Assembly (NCBI RefSeq): GCF_002079305.1
Contig: NZ_CP015039.1
Location: 1,447,501 to 1,511,500, forward strand
Direction: 5' to 3'
DNA: 64,000 nucleotides
Source: Rhodovulum sp. P5
GTDB taxonomy: Bacteria; Pseudomonadota; Alphaproteobacteria; Rhodobacterales; Rhodobacteraceae
Below the pieces are notes generated by a model. It was given only the letters and a program-made list of their open reading frames with translations, was not told where the DNA came from and made no database searches. The position numbers and the translations under genes are program-made. This document shows positions 52,443 to 61,296 of this stretch, in pieces (the first letter of the stretch is position 1; every line of letters begins with the position of its first letter).

Positions 52443-53374
52443 TGGAACTCCTCGCTATCAACCCCATCATCCTGATCGCCTCGCTGATGGTAGCGTCCAC
52501 CCCGATCCTCCTGGCCGCGCTAGGTGAACTGGTGGTCGAGAAATCCGGCGTCCTGAACCTCGGGGTCGAGGGGATGATGATCACCGGCGCCATCTGCGGC
52601 TTTGCCATCGCGGTGGAAACCGGCAGCCCGACGCTGGGCTTTCTGGCCGCCATGATCGGCGGCGCGGCCTTGTCGCTGGTCTTCGGCGTTCTGACCCAGG
52701 TTCTGATGTCGAACCAGGTGGCAACGGGTCTGGCGCTGACGCTGTTCGGCCTCGGTCTCTCGTCCCTGATCGGGCAGGGATATAACGGGTTGAAACCGCC
52801 CGCGACAGAGAAGATCGACCTTGGACCGTTGTCGGATCTGCCCGTGGTCGGGCGTATCCTGTTTTCCCATGACCTTGTCGTCTATGTCAGCCTTGCCCTA
52901 GTGATCGCGGTCTGGGTCTTCCTGCGTTTCACCCGCGGCGGGCTGATCCTGCGCGCCGTTGGCGAAAACCACGATGCCGCCCATGCGCTGGGCTACAAGG
53001 TCGTGCGCATCCGGCTGGCCGCCATCGCCTTTGGCGGGGCCTGTGCGGGATTGGGCGGGGCCTATCTCAGCCTCGTGCGCGTCCCGCAATGGACAGAGGG
53101 GATGACCGCAGGCGCGGGCTGGATCGCGCTGGCCATCGTGGTGTTCGGATCTTGGCGGCCGGGGCGCGTGCTGCTGGGCGCGTATCTGTTCGGCGGTGTC
53201 ACGGTGCTGCAACTGAACCTGCAGGCTGCCGGGCTTGCCGTGCCTGTCGAAGTCTTGTCGGCCTCGCCCTATCTGATAACGATTCTGGTGCTGGTCATCA
53301 TGTCGGCCAACCGCGGGCGCGGGGCGCTGAACGCGCCGGCGTCGCTTGGCCGGGTATTCCATGCCTCGACCTGA
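52442..53374 (+). CDS. BMP-type nucleoside ABC transporter, permease 2
   Basis: A 310-residue permease: PILLAALGELVVEKSGVLNLGVEGMMITGAICGFA, then LRAVGENHDAAHALGYKVVRIRLAAIAFGG. The ATG overlaps the preceding stop by one base (TGATG). It pairs with permease 1. Confidence 0.93.
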   Translation: MELLAINPIILIASLMVASTPILLAALGELVVEKSGVLNLGVEGMMITGAICGFAIAVETGSPTLGFLAAMIGGAALSLVFGVLTQVLMSNQVATGLALTLFGLGLSSLIGQGYNGLKPPATEKIDLGPLSDLPVVGRILFSHDLVVYVSLALVIAVWVFLRFTRGGLILRAVGENHDAAHALGYKVVRIRLAAIAFGGACAGLGGAYLSLVRVPQWTEGMTAGAGWIALAIVVFGSWRPGRVLLGAYLFGGVTVLQLNLQAAGLAVPVEVLSASPYLITILVLVIMSANRGRGALNAPASLGRVFHAST

Positions 53375-53432
53375 GAGGCGCTGCCAAACCGGGGGCCACG
53401 GGGCCGCCCGCCAATATGGGAGACAACCATCC

Positions 53433-54503
53433 ATGAACCGTAGAACCCTTCTTGCCTCAGCCGCCCTTGCGCTGGGTCTGGCCGGCAGTGCCCTTGCACA
53501 GGACAAGACCAAGGTGGGCTTTGTCTATGTGGGCCCCGTCAACGATGGCGGGTGGAGCCAGCACCACCATGAATCCGCGATGAAGATGAAAGAGCATTTC
53601 GGCGATGCGGTGGAACTGGTCGAACAGGAAAGCGTGCCCGAAGGCGCGGATGCAGAACGCGTGCTGACGCAGATGGCGCTGTCGGGGGCGGACCTGATCT
53701 TCACCACCTCCTTCGGCTACATGGACCCGACGATCAACGTGGCCAAGAAGTTCCCGAACGTGAAATTCGAACACGCCACCGGCTACAAGACCGCGCCGAA
53801 CGTGTCGAACTACTCTGCCCGCTTCTATGAAGGCCGCGCGATCATGGGCCATATCGCGGGCAAGATGACCAAGTCGAACAAGATCGGTTACATCGCCTCC
53901 TTCCCGATCCCGGAGGTCATCCGCGGCATCAACTCCACCTATATCCACGCCAAGAAGGCCAACCCCGATGTCAGCCTGTCGGTGATCTGGCTGTTTACAT
54001 GGTTCGACCCGGCGAAAGAGGCTGACGCGACGCAAGCCATGCTGGATCAGGGCATCGACGTGGTGCTGGCCCATACGGACTCCACCGCGCCGCTGGCCAC
54101 GCTGGAAAAGGCCGGGGGCTACGGCTTTGGGCAGGCGGCCGACATGGCGGAATATGCGCCGGAGCCGCGGCTGTCCTCGATCATCGACGAATGGGCGCCC
54201 TATTACATCGACCGCGTGCAGGCGGTCATGGACGGCACATGGGAAAGCGTCGCCACGTGGCACGGGATCAAGGAAGGCATGGTTGGCATCGGCGAGATCT
54301 CCAGCGCCGTGCCCGAGGACGTGAAGGCCGAAGCGCTCGCCCTGAAAGAGGCGATCTCCAGCGGCGACTACCACCCCTTCACCGGCCCCCTGAACAAGCA
54401 GGACGGCACGCCGTGGCTGGCCGAGGGCGAAGTGGCCGACGACGGCACGCTGGCGGGACTGAATTTCTATGTCGAGGGTCTGACCGGCGACATCCCTCAA
54501 TAA
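53433..54503 (+). CDS. BMP family periplasmic substrate-binding protein
   Basis: A 356-residue exported protein with signal peptide MNRRTLLASAALALGLAGSALA and the BMP/PnrA-like core: KVGFVYVGPVNDGGWSQHHHESAMKMKE, FTTSFGYMDPTINVAKKFPNVKFEHATG, and IGYIASFPIPEVIRGINSTYIHAKKANPD. Relatives bind purine nucleosides. It is last in the ABC operon, followed by a terminator. Confidence 0.93.
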   Translation: MNRRTLLASAALALGLAGSALAQDKTKVGFVYVGPVNDGGWSQHHHESAMKMKEHFGDAVELVEQESVPEGADAERVLTQMALSGADLIFTTSFGYMDPTINVAKKFPNVKFEHATGYKTAPNVSNYSARFYEGRAIMGHIAGKMTKSNKIGYIASFPIPEVIRGINSTYIHAKKANPDVSLSVIWLFTWFDPAKEADATQAMLDQGIDVVLAHTDSTAPLATLEKAGGYGFGQAADMAEYAPEPRLSSIIDEWAPYYIDRVQAVMDGTWESVATWHGIKEGMVGIGEISSAVPEDVKAEALALKEAISSGDYHPFTGPLNKQDGTPWLAEGEVADDGTLAGLNFYVEGLTGDIPQ

Positions 54504-54524
54504 CAAAGCGCGTCTTGATGACAA

Positions 54525-54550
54525 AAAGGGCCCGCCAATGCGGGCCCTTT
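54525..54550. terminator. Bidirectional terminator between the ABC operon and CBS gene
   Basis: A perfect 11-bp stem (AAAGGGCCCGC / GCGGGCCCTTT) with loop CAAT. AAAAA flanks one side and TTT the other, so it can serve both convergent transcripts. Confidence 0.8.
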
Positions 54551-54579
54551 CCGTTTGGAACTGTCGCAGCGGATCGGAC

Positions 54580-54999
54580 CTAGGCGCTTTCGCGGTACTG
54601 GTTGAAACGCTCGAACATCAGGCGGTATTCGGTGGGCACGTCCCGGAATGACAGGATGCCCACAGGCTCTCCATTCTCGATGACCGGCAAGTGGCGGAAA
54701 TGCCCCTCGGTCATGATGGTCTGGGCTTCGGACAGGGTGCCATCGATATCGATCGTCCTGGGATCGGCCGTCATGACATCGGCTACCATCGTCGTGTCCA
54801 TCGGGCGCCCCTTGCAGATCGCGCGGCGGATGATATCGCGCTCGCTGAGGATACCGACAAGGCAACCCTCCTCCATCACGGCCAGCGCACCGACATTGCA
54901 CTCCTCCAACTTGTGGCAGGCCTCCCGCAGCGTCGCCCCCGGACGTTCCCGGCACATCGGCCGATCATTCAAAACTTCCCGAATCGATTTGACGATCAT
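54580..54999 (-). CDS. CBS-domain pair protein
   Basis: A 139-residue protein of two CBS units: RERPGATLREACHKLEECNVGALAVMEEGCLVGILSERDIIRRAI and TADPRTIDIDGTLSEAQTIMTEGHFRHLPVIENGEPVGILSFRDV. Such proteins bind adenosine nucleotides and regulate partners. No fused catalytic domain is present. Confidence 0.9.
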   Translation of the reverse strand: MIVKSIREVLNDRPMCRERPGATLREACHKLEECNVGALAVMEEGCLVGILSERDIIRRAICKGRPMDTTMVADVMTADPRTIDIDGTLSEAQTIMTEGHFRHLPVIENGEPVGILSFRDVPTEYRLMFERFNQYRESA

Positions 55000-55483
55000 T
55001 TTCTATGTCTCCCTATCAATACGCAGAACTGGAATTGTAACAGTTATCTAAAAGTCTGTCGCCGAATTTCGTGGACAAAGCGCCGGGCGACGGCCCCTCG
55101 CGCCAAGTCTGGCCCATCCCATACGCGAGGATCCGCCTTCCAGCGGCTGGAATGCACTTTTCTGGCCGGAATCTTTGAACTTCTGTTAACCTTTCGGTAC
55201 GCCGCGGAATACTAGAATGCCTTCGAGACTCGAGACCCCTCGCGGCGGCAGAGCCTCCCGGGGCGATGTAGCTCAAGGCTGTCCATGGCAGGCAAAAGTG
55301 GGTGGTCGGGGGCCGTCGTTCCCGTGTGCGGTGTCGTGATCGGAGACCGCACTTCAGCCGTCAGAGGGCGGCGCGCGGTGGAGTGACGCCTTCGCCGCGC
55401 GCCTGTAGACTGTACAGGGGCACAAGGTGGGCTATCTTTGCCGATGAACCGAAGCAACATCGCAATGCCGATAGCCACCTGAC
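55000..55483. other. Intergenic stretch before the DUF938 gene
   Basis: About 480 bp with no convincing gene or RNA. It contains a CCTGTA-N5-TACAGG inverted repeat (55402-55418), 66 bp before the methyltransferase start, which could be an operator. The CBS gene promoter region (55000-55080) is AT-richer. Confidence 0.4.
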
Positions 55484-56143
55484 ATGCCCCGCCGCCTGAA
55501 CCTTCCCGACAGCGCCTCGGTCGCGATCCCTCGGGACAACGACCGGCTGCACGCCCCATCGGCCGCCCGCAACGGGGCAGCCATCTGTGCCGTGATTTCC
55601 GAACGCGGGCCGAAATCCGGCCGGGCACTGGAAATCGCCAGCGGCACCGGGGAACATGCAATTCGGATCGCCGCCTGCCTGCCCGATGTGATCTGGCAAC
55701 CCACCGATATCGACCCGACCCGCCGCAAGAGCATCGACGCATGGAACGCGGGATCGGACTGTGCGAATATCCGCCCCGCCATCGCCCTCGATGCCTGCAC
55801 CCCCGGCTGGGGTGCGAAACATGGCGGGCAGGACCTGATCTTTGCCAGCAATATCCTGCATCTGATCAGCGAGAGCGAGGCCGAAACCCTGATCGTGGAA
55901 GCCAGCCATGCCCTTTCGCCGGGTGGGATGCTGATGATCTATGGACCGTTTCGCCGCGAACACGGCTTTGCCACCGACTCCGACGCGGCCTTTCATGCCA
56001 GCCTGACGGCACAGGACCCCGAGATCGGTTACAAGTCCATCGCCGAGGTGCACCGCTGGATGGAAAACGCGGGTCTGACCCCGCAAGACCCCAGCCCGAT
56101 GCCTGCCGAAAACGTGACTCTTGTGGGTATAAATCCCCTTTGA
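55484..56143 (+). CDS. DUF938 SAM-dependent methyltransferase-like protein
   Basis: A 219-residue protein: LHAPSAARNGAAICAVISERG, then ALEIASGTGEHAIRIAACLPDVIWQPTDIDPTRRKSIDAW (SAM-binding motif I and II), and QDLIFASNILHLISESEAETLIVEASHALSPGGMLMIYGPFRR. This is the DUF938 pattern; the substrate is unknown. Confidence 0.88.
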   Translation: MPRRLNLPDSASVAIPRDNDRLHAPSAARNGAAICAVISERGPKSGRALEIASGTGEHAIRIAACLPDVIWQPTDIDPTRRKSIDAWNAGSDCANIRPAIALDACTPGWGAKHGGQDLIFASNILHLISESEAETLIVEASHALSPGGMLMIYGPFRREHGFATDSDAAFHASLTAQDPEIGYKSIAEVHRWMENAGLTPQDPSPMPAENVTLVGINPL

Positions 56144-56209
56144 CTCCCCGCGCCGCAGGGGTAGAGGGGACCCAAGGGGGGGCCAACTATCCGATTTGAG
56201 GAGAGCGAA

Positions 56210-56566
56210 ATGGATTGGGCACAGAAACGCGAAAGCACGAAAGATCAGCTGCGCCGCCTGAACAAGGCAATCCCGGAACAGGCCAAGGGCTTCAGCACGC
56301 TGAGCAAGGCGGTCAAGGACGGCGGGCAGCTTGATTTCAAGACCAAGGAACTGGTCGCCATGGGCATGGCCATCGTGCTGCGCTGCGAGGCCTGCATCGT
56401 GCTGCACATGGAGGCGCTGGTGCGCGTGGGCGCCACCCGTGAAGAGGTCGGCGACGTCCTGGCCATGGCGATCCAGATGGGTGGCGGCCCCGCCATGATG
56501 TACGCGGCCGAGGCCATCGAATGCTACGACCAGCTGATGGAAGAAAAGGCGCAGTCGGGCGCGTAA
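56210..56566 (+). CDS. AhpD/carboxymuconolactone decarboxylase-like protein
   Basis: A 118-residue protein with the peroxidase motif CEACIVLHMEALVRVGATREEVGDVLAMAIQMGGGPAMMYA (Cys-x2-Cys-x3-His). Family members reduce peroxides or decarboxylate; here the role is not specific. GAGGAGAG is upstream. Confidence 0.9.
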   Translation: MDWAQKRESTKDQLRRLNKAIPEQAKGFSTLSKAVKDGGQLDFKTKELVAMGMAIVLRCEACIVLHMEALVRVGATREEVGDVLAMAIQMGGGPAMMYAAEAIECYDQLMEEKAQSGA

Positions 56567-56585
56567 CGCCCGGCCGCGGTTGGGA

Positions 56586-57227
56586 TCACCCCAACGGTCC
56601 GATGAATTCGATGCCGCTGGCCGCGGGAAACTCGGCCGGCGGATAGGCACCCGGATCCCGCCCAAGCTGCGGGAACCGCCTTAGCAACGACTCCCGTTCA
56701 GCAGGCCCAAGCGTTGCGAGAACAGCGGCGGTCGGACAAAGGCTGACCACCGGCAAACCGTTTGCCGTGATGACCTGCGGACAGTCGAAGACGATCTGGT
56801 AACAGACGAACGCATCGGGTGCGCAATCGACATAGGCCCCGTCCGACAGACCCGCGATGTCGCGCGCCGACACGCGAACGGTCTGCCCGTCGGGCCAGTC
56901 GAGGATCCGCCAACCGGGGATCAGCACCTCCTGGTCGGGTGCCAGCAGAACATCCTGTCGCGGCATCATGGGCCCCAGAACCCGGGGTTTCAGCCGGACG
57001 GGTGCAAGGCCCGGCACAATCGCCATATCCTCGGCGCGGACCACACGGCGCCAGACAAGGCGCACCGGTTGCAGTCCGCCCGTGCGCGTGACGATCATGT
57101 CGCCGGGGCGGATGAATTCCACCCGCCGCGGCCCGCAGGGCGTGCGCAGGTTCGTCCCTTCGGCCAGACCACCCGGAAAGGCGGCCACAACGCCCGTTGC
57201 ATCCTCGATGCGTCCAAGAAAACTCAT
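56586..57227 (-). CDS. Hint (Hedgehog/intein) domain protein
   Basis: A 213-residue protein with a Hint-type core: EGTNLRTPCGPRRVEFIRPGDMIVTRTGGLQPVRLVWRRVVRA begins as in the Hint_2 family of Rhodobacterales. Classical inteins have a catalytic Cys/Ser after the N-terminal junction; here T-P-C-G contains a candidate Cys. No DNA-endonuclease or partner domain is present. The start at 57227 precedes SFLGRIEDATG. Divergent from the EF-hand gene. Confidence 0.8.
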   Translation of the reverse strand: MSFLGRIEDATGVVAAFPGGLAEGTNLRTPCGPRRVEFIRPGDMIVTRTGGLQPVRLVWRRVVRAEDMAIVPGLAPVRLKPRVLGPMMPRQDVLLAPDQEVLIPGWRILDWPDGQTVRVSARDIAGLSDGAYVDCAPDAFVCYQIVFDCPQVITANGLPVVSLCPTAAVLATLGPAERESLLRRFPQLGRDPGAYPPAEFPAASGIEFIGPLG

Positions 57228-57319
57228 TCGTCCGGAATCCTCTCCGGCCCCCGATACCCCGGTCTCTCCCGCCACGGCAGGCCGCCCCAGAATACCTCGA
57301 TGGTGAACGGCGGCCATTT

Positions 57320-57355
57320 CCAAAATGTTAACATATCCAAATGCGAACATTTTGG
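57320..57355. promoter_or_regulatory. Inverted repeat in the Hint/EF-hand divergent promoter
   Basis: CCAAAATGTT (57320-57329) and AACATTTTGG (57346-57355) form a perfect 10-bp inverted repeat with a 16-bp spacer. The left arm overlaps a complete ATGTTAACAT palindrome (57325-57334); ATGCGAACAT (57341-57350) is a near copy. AT-rich against the background, it looks like an operator for an unknown regulator. Confidence 0.5.
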
Positions 57356-57438
57356 CGCCCTCGTCGATAAACGTTGCCTTGGACCGTCCTGCAAGGTTTC
57401 CTGAGTTCGAGATTCAACCATGTCGGGAGTGATCCACC

Positions 57439-57885
57439 ATGACTCGCCACTTCATCCTTGCCGCCGCACTGGCCCTGACCGGAACCGCAGCCTGCGCCGA
57501 TGGACCATCCCGGCTGCCTGACCGCGCGGATCGCGGTTTCGTCCATCACTGGGATTTCAACGGCGACGGAACCGTTCGCTTGCACGAAATCCGCCGCTGG
57601 GCCCCGGTCATGTTCGAAAGGTTCGACAGCAACAAGGACGGGATGCTTTCGGGGCGCGAAACGGCCCTGTTTGACGCCGCGCGCCGGTCGGATATCCGCC
57701 GGGTCGGCGGCCGCTACGGGTCCGAGGTCGCCCGGATGGCGGGTGGCTTCGCCATCGCACGGAGCGACATCAACGGCGACGGGCGGATCACCCTTGACGA
57801 ATTCCGCCTCGCCGCTACCGACTGGCTGGCCCTGTTGGACCGCAACGGCGACGGCCAGTTGACCGATTACGACGTCACACGCTGA
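57439..57885 (+). CDS. Exported EF-hand protein with four loops
   Basis: A 148-residue protein with signal peptide and four EF-hand loops: DFNGDGTVRLHE, DSNKDGMLSGRE, DINGDGRITLDE and DRNGDGQLTDYD. Probably a periplasmic calcium-binding protein of unknown function. Confidence 0.9.
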   Translation: MTRHFILAAALALTGTAACADGPSRLPDRADRGFVHHWDFNGDGTVRLHEIRRWAPVMFERFDSNKDGMLSGRETALFDAARRSDIRRVGGRYGSEVARMAGGFAIARSDINGDGRITLDEFRLAATDWLALLDRNGDGQLTDYDVTR

Positions 57886-58126
57886 GGCGCACGCGCCGTC
57901 GCGGTGGATCCCGTGGGAACAGATCGGCGCGGAAACCGCCGGGGCAGCCATATTCGCACGCCGAAGGTCTCTGGGGTGGTGGCATAGCCGTGTAGGCGTC
58001 CATGTCAGCCCGGCTTTGGGCCATCCGCAGGTTTCCCACGACCAGCCCGCGGAAGATCATGCGCGAGGCGAGGAACACCCGGCACCCCATGGCGCGAAAC
58101 CGACGCGCAAGCGCGTACAATGGCAC
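57875..58126 (-). CDS. Possible small basic protein
   Basis: An 83-residue frame starting with GTG (58126), with high GC at third positions. The first half is basic and hydrophobic (ALARRFRAMGCRVFLASRMIFRGLVVGNLRMAQ); the second half is proline-rich. It overlaps the end of the EF-hand gene by 11 bp. No family recognised. Confidence 0.35.
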   Translation of the reverse strand: MPLYALARRFRAMGCRVFLASRMIFRGLVVGNLRMAQSRADMDAYTAMPPPQRPSACEYGCPGGFRADLFPRDPPRRRVRLSV

Positions 58127-58148
58127 CGACGCATACCAGTTGCGACCG

Positions 58149-59618
58149 TCACTCTGCCAACAGTGACTTTGATGTCTGAACCAGAACGTACCGCAGCGGC
58201 AGGGCGCCCTCGGAAGACATGTATGGCAGCGTCAGATCGCCCTCTTCCAGAACATCGCCGCCCCCGTCTTGCGGCCATCCCGCCTGCCCCAGACCGGCCT
58301 TAAGGTTTGGCGGCACATCTTCGCGCAGGATAAACAGCACCGTCTGTCCGCCAAAGTCGCGCGCCGCGACGGGCAGGTAGGGGTCAATCTGCCAGTCGGG
58401 GCGCAGATGCTTGAGGTTTCCGGCCGTGTAGAACTCGGCCACGATGGGCGTGGCGGGCAGTTGCGCGACATCTGACAGTTGCATGGGCAGGGTTGCGAAA
58501 TCTACGTCGCGCCGCGCCCCGGGCTTGAACCGGTCATGGGTGAGCCCGGCCAGAACCAGCACGGCGAGAAGGGCAAGCCCTACATGGGTAGACGCCACAG
58601 CCCGCCGACCAAGCCGCGGAAAGAGCCAGACGAAAACCCCCGGCACCACCAAGAATGCAAGCGGCAGCAGCCAGCGTTGAGTCATCTGCCCCAGACCGGC
58701 CAGCCAGACGACCAGCATGACGCCCGCACATAGGATCACACCACCGCGCAGAAGCAGCGCCGCCACTCCGGCATGCCGGACGTCCGCATCGCTTTTCCGA
58801 CGGCCTGCCAGCCACAAAAGGCCCGCCACGATCAACGGCAGCGCCAGAAGGGCGATGGCCCCCAGAACCGTCAGGCCAAGCCCTTCGGGCAGGCCCGCCG
58901 TCTGCTCCTCAAGCTGCAACTTGCCGACCGAGGCGAACGCCAGATCGGCATTGCGGATCATCCAGCCATAGGGCACCGCCACGATCGCCAGGGCAAGCAC
59001 GGGCACCGTCAGCACCCGCCACCGCAGGATCTGAGCCCGCATCGGGGCCACGGTCAGCCCCGCTGCGAAAAGACCGAATGGCACCAGCCAGAAATTGTAC
59101 TTCGACAGCCCCCCCAGCCCGATGGCCAGCCCCAGTGCGATCCATCCCGGCCAGTGGCCCCGCCGCACCGCCCACAGAAAGGCCGCCAGCGTCAGGGCCG
59201 AACAGGCCATCAGGATGTTGGAATGGGTGGTGGCGCGCTGCGCCTCCCACGCGATGTCGGGGATCAGGACGAGCGCCAGCGCCCCGAATGCGGCCGCCCC
59301 CGCCGGAACCCAAATCCGCAACCCCAGAAACAACAGCACGTAGGTCAGCCACAGAAGGCCGTTCTTCATCACCGACAGGGCCAACAGCGACCGGTCGAAC
59401 AGTTCGAACACGCCGATCTGAAGCCAGTTGTAGAGCGGCAGTTGCGGCCCATAGCCCCAGCGCAGGCCTGGGGTCATCACCATCATCTCGGCTTCGTCGG
59501 TTTCCAGCGCCCCGCCAAGGGCCAGCCTCAGGCCGGTCTGCAGCGCGAAATAGGCCGTGACCGCAAGCAGGAACCACAGGCTGATCTGCCAGTCCGGGCG
59601 TGCAGATCGATCGGGCAT
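58149..59618 (-). CDS. ArnT/GT39-like glycosyltransferase
   Basis: A 489-residue integral membrane protein with about 10-12 helices. LALGGALETDEAEMMVMTPGLRWGYGPQLPLYNWLQ holds the acidic DE pair typical of dolichol-phosphate-mannose/ArnT-type (GT-C) glycosyltransferases. The C terminus (RPDWQIDPYLPVAARDFGGQTVLFILRED) is periplasmic. The sugar and acceptor are unknown. A GTG at 59636, overlapping the dehydrogenase stop, is an alternative start. Confidence 0.85.
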   Translation of the reverse strand: MPDRSARPDWQISLWFLLAVTAYFALQTGLRLALGGALETDEAEMMVMTPGLRWGYGPQLPLYNWLQIGVFELFDRSLLALSVMKNGLLWLTYVLLFLGLRIWVPAGAAAFGALALVLIPDIAWEAQRATTHSNILMACSALTLAAFLWAVRRGHWPGWIALGLAIGLGGLSKYNFWLVPFGLFAAGLTVAPMRAQILRWRVLTVPVLALAIVAVPYGWMIRNADLAFASVGKLQLEEQTAGLPEGLGLTVLGAIALLALPLIVAGLLWLAGRRKSDADVRHAGVAALLLRGGVILCAGVMLVVWLAGLGQMTQRWLLPLAFLVVPGVFVWLFPRLGRRAVASTHVGLALLAVLVLAGLTHDRFKPGARRDVDFATLPMQLSDVAQLPATPIVAEFYTAGNLKHLRPDWQIDPYLPVAARDFGGQTVLFILREDVPPNLKAGLGQAGWPQDGGGDVLEEGDLTLPYMSSEGALPLRYVLVQTSKSLLAE

Positions 59619-59632
59619 CGCCAACCGCCCGG

Positions 59633-60619
59633 TCACTGCATCGCTGGCACCACCAGGTCCGGGGGCCTGTGGCCGTCGGCGAAGGTCTTGATGTTGATGA
59701 TCACCTTCTCGCCCATCTCGGTGCGACCTTCGACCGTGGCCGAGCCCATATGCGGCAGCAGAACGACATTCGACAACTCGCGCAGGCGCGGATTGATCTC
59801 GTGGCCATGCTCGAACACGTCCAGCCCGGCCCCCGCGATCTCTCCGGCCCGGAGCATCCGGGTCAGCGCGTTTTCGTCGATCACCTCCCCGCGGGAGGTG
59901 TTCACGATCACCGCGTCGGATTTCATCAGCTTCAGCCGCCGTGCATTCATCAGGTGGAAGGTCGACGGCGTGTGCGGACAGTTCACGCTGATCACGTCCA
60001 TCCGGCTGACCATCTGGTCGAGGCTTTCCCAATAGGTCGCCTCAAGCTCCTCCTCGACCTCGGGGCGCACCCGGCGGCGGTTGTGATAGTGAATCTGCAT
60101 GCCGAAGACCTTGGCCCGCCGCGCCACCGCCTGCCCGATCCGGCCCATGCCGAGGATCCCGATGCGCCGCCCGCCGATGCGACCGCCCATGAACGCGGTC
60201 GGCGACCAGCCACGCCACTCTCCCGATTGCATCACGGCCAGGCCTTCGGGGATCCGCCGCGTGACGGCCAGCATCAGCGCGATGGTCATGTCGGCGGTGT
60301 CCTCGGTCACAACGCCGGGCGTGTTGGAGACGAGGATCCCCCGCTGCCGCGCGGTCTGCACATCCAGATGGTCGATCCCCGCGCCGTAATTCGCGATCAG
60401 CTTCAGCCGGTCGCCGGCCCGGGCCAGCATGGCCTGATCGATGGTGTCGGTCACGCAGGGCACCAGCACATCGGCCCGCCGCATCGCATCGACGAGCTGG
60501 TCGCGGGTCATCTTCTCATCGGCGTCGTTCAACTCGACATCGAAGAGTTCCTTCATCCGGGTCTCGACCGGCTCGGGCAAGCGTCGCGTCACGACAACAC
60601 TGAGACGTTGAGCGGGCAT
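59633..60619 (-). CDS. 2-hydroxyacid dehydrogenase (glyoxylate/hydroxypyruvate reductase-like)
   Basis: A 328-residue D-isomer-specific dehydrogenase: GYRVGILGMGRIGQAVARR-like NAD-binding motif (RRIGILGMGRIGQAVARRAKVFG), IANYGAGIDHLDV, and NTSRGEVIDENALTRML with the catalytic Arg/Glu/His set (PHMGSATVEGR). GGGGAGG is upstream. Coupled to the glycosyltransferase gene. Confidence 0.9.
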   Translation of the reverse strand: MPAQRLSVVVTRRLPEPVETRMKELFDVELNDADEKMTRDQLVDAMRRADVLVPCVTDTIDQAMLARAGDRLKLIANYGAGIDHLDVQTARQRGILVSNTPGVVTEDTADMTIALMLAVTRRIPEGLAVMQSGEWRGWSPTAFMGGRIGGRRIGILGMGRIGQAVARRAKVFGMQIHYHNRRRVRPEVEEELEATYWESLDQMVSRMDVISVNCPHTPSTFHLMNARRLKLMKSDAVIVNTSRGEVIDENALTRMLRAGEIAGAGLDVFEHGHEINPRLRELSNVVLLPHMGSATVEGRTEMGEKVIINIKTFADGHRPPDLVVPAMQ

Positions 60620-60716
60620 CCCTGGCCTCCCCTGCTTTCCAACCCTTGGCGTCGATGGCAAACTGTCCGAGAACGGGACGGGGCACAAGACCCCGCAAGG
60701 CAGGTGAGCGGACAAG

Positions 60717-61232
60717 ATGGCGCAATACGTGGCCCGAACGAGAGCGAGGCTGCTTCTTTCCGCGGTTCTGGCCGCCGTGCTGGGGTTTCCCGGCGTCGCG
60801 GCAGAGCGTGGCCCGGTCACGAACCTGCCGCTGCCCCGGTTCGTTTCGCTGAAAGCATCGGAAGGGAACGTGCGCCGCGGCCCGAGTCTGAGCCACCGGA
60901 TCGACTGGGTCTATAAACGACGCGGCGTGCCGTTGCAGATCACCAACGAATACGGCCATTGGCGGCTGGTCCGCGACAAGGACGGCGCGGGGGGCTGGAT
61001 TCACTACTCGCTGTTATCGGGGGTGCGGACGGTTCTGGTGGAACAGGACATGCTGCCGCTTCGGCGGACGCCCCGGCCCGATGCGCTTGTGCTGGCCCAT
61101 GCGGAACTGGGCGTCATCGCAAAGCTGGGCGAATGCCAGCCCGACTGGTGCAAGATCACCGCCGACCGGCTGTCGGGCTGGGTGCCGAAAGACGCGCTCT
61201 GGGGTGTGGACCCGGACGAAATCCGCGAGTGA
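60717..61232 (+). CDS. Exported SH3b-domain protein
   Basis: A 171-residue protein with signal peptide (LLLSAVLAAVLGFPGVAA) and bacterial SH3 repeats: FVSLKASEGNVRRGPSLSHRIDWVYKRRGVPLQITNEYGHWRLVRDKDGAGGWIHYSLLSG, then ELGVIAKLGECQPDWCKITADRLSGWVPKDALWG. Likely binds peptidoglycan or periplasmic ligands; unknown role. Confidence 0.88.
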   Translation: MAQYVARTRARLLLSAVLAAVLGFPGVAAERGPVTNLPLPRFVSLKASEGNVRRGPSLSHRIDWVYKRRGVPLQITNEYGHWRLVRDKDGAGGWIHYSLLSGVRTVLVEQDMLPLRRTPRPDALVLAHAELGVIAKLGECQPDWCKITADRLSGWVPKDALWGVDPDEIRE

Positions 61233-61296
61233 TCTTGCCGCCCGCACGCGATACTTGCTAAGCCCCGCGCGAACCGCGACGAACGGGACGGGACCC

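Noticed and set aside
55255..55330. tRNA-like GTAGCTCAA string.
   Set aside because: No anticodon or T-arm follows and no acceptor stem pairs; chance similarity.
55212..55742. Minus-strand frame of 176 residues across the intergenic region and the start of DUF938.
   Set aside because: Arg/Ser/Pro-rich, no motif, and antisense to DUF938.
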